From JBJHAX01 sp050480705 (lineage in GTDB: Bacteria > Actinomycetota > Nitriliruptoria > Nitriliruptorales > Nitriliruptoraceae): DNA of 59,783 nucleotides. The stretch covers positions 1 to 59,783 of the forward strand of contig JBJHAX010000012.1 in assembly GCA_050480705.1 (NCBI GenBank). Reading direction: 5' to 3'. The notes under the pieces are model-generated. The model saw only the letters and a list, made by a program, of their open reading frames with translations. It was not told the origin of the DNA and made no database searches. The translations under genes were made by a program, and so were the position numbers. Below are positions 59,736 through 59,783 of the stretch, piece by piece (within the stretch, counting starts at the first letter, position 1; each line of letters starts with the position of its first letter).

Positions 59736-59783
59736 ATGGCGCCACAGCGTGAATGGCTCGAGAAGGACTACTACGCCGTGCTG
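59736..59783 (+). CDS. dnaJ: Chaperone DnaJ, N-terminus only (cut by window edge)
   Basis: The first 16 residues, MAPQREWLEKDYYAVL, match the start of actinobacterial DnaJ1 (J domain begins KDYYxxLGV). ATG 59736 has AAGTGAGG upstream. Placement after grpE makes this secure. The HPD motif lies outside the window. Confidence 0.9.
   Translation, partial: MAPQREWLEKDYYAVL

Overview
The window is about 60 kb of high-GC, gene-dense chromosomal DNA from an actinobacterium. Markers for the phylum are a DUF6049 / Nudix / Ser-Thr kinase / ECF sigma block like the mutT4-Rv3909-Rv3910-sigM locus of mycobacteria, nickel superoxide dismutase with its own protease, DUF5318, a 13E12-type HNH protein behind an actinobacterial SOS box, a Rv0338c-like iron-sulfur reductase and a HAIR-like element before dnaK. 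A deep-branching class (Nitriliruptoria or Acidimicrobiia type) fits the mix, but I cannot fix the genus. There is no rRNA, CRISPR array, IS element or prophage. The only RNA gene I see is one tRNA-Gly(CCC).

Layout. 1-5.1 kb (minus): Nudix hydrolase, DUF6049 envelope protein, transmembrane Ser/Thr kinase, ECF sigma factor and the start of a probable anti-sigma factor. 5.2-6.8 kb (plus): dtd and a lone pilT-type ATPase. 6.8-8.9 kb (minus): two PH-domain membrane proteins. 9-18.6 kb: CCA-adding enzyme, the divergent sodX/sodN pair, DUF5318, AlaX-type editing protein, GYF_2 protein, tyrS, an OLD-like TOPRIM protein with a degenerate ATPase, and ppdK. 18.6-22.1 kb: rpsF-ssb-rpsR-rplI-dnaB. 22.2-27.5 kb: EAL protein, YqgE, a beta-propeller protein, and a TetR regulator divergent from threonine dehydratase. 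27.5-36.8 kb (mostly minus): aconitase, a membrane molybdopterin oxidoreductase, an FMN-type oxidase, two convergent orphan histidine kinases, alanine dehydrogenase, MpaB-like oxygenase. 36.8-39.4 kb: two convergent HNH nuclease genes, one behind a perfect SOS box. 39.5-45.8 kb: prpD-prpB-prpC (methylcitrate cycle) divergent from a 6-oxocamphor-hydrolase-like crotonase plus a BCCT transporter. 45.9-56.5 kb: lipoprotein, tRNA-Gly, PhnD-like protein, dcd, a DUF2207/LemA/voltage-sensor-like/Fe-S reductase series, def, ACT-ACT protein, DUF192, a hydroxyacid dehydrogenase and a small membrane protein. 56.6-59.8 kb: dnaK-hsp20-grpE-dnaJ; dnaJ is cut by the window edge.

How the parts work together. 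The first block looks like an envelope-stress signalling unit whose kinase occupies the place of the mycobacterial MurJ-pseudokinase fusion. sodN and sodX form a precursor/protease pair. The prp operon plus the divergent crotonase-BCCT operon suggests uptake and breakdown of a small zwitterionic or sulfonium substrate ending in propionyl-CoA (inference). The chaperone operon is probably HspR-controlled.

Most notable: a Ni-SOD whose invariant hook proline is Met; an OLD-like protein with Walker residues replaced but TOPRIM acids kept; the catalytically intact kinase in the MurJ slot; the SOS-box promoter firing directly at an ATG; and a recurring architecture in which a TANNNT hexamer ends exactly six bases before a start codon that lacks a Shine-Dalgarno sequence (five genes), which suggests leaderless transcripts.
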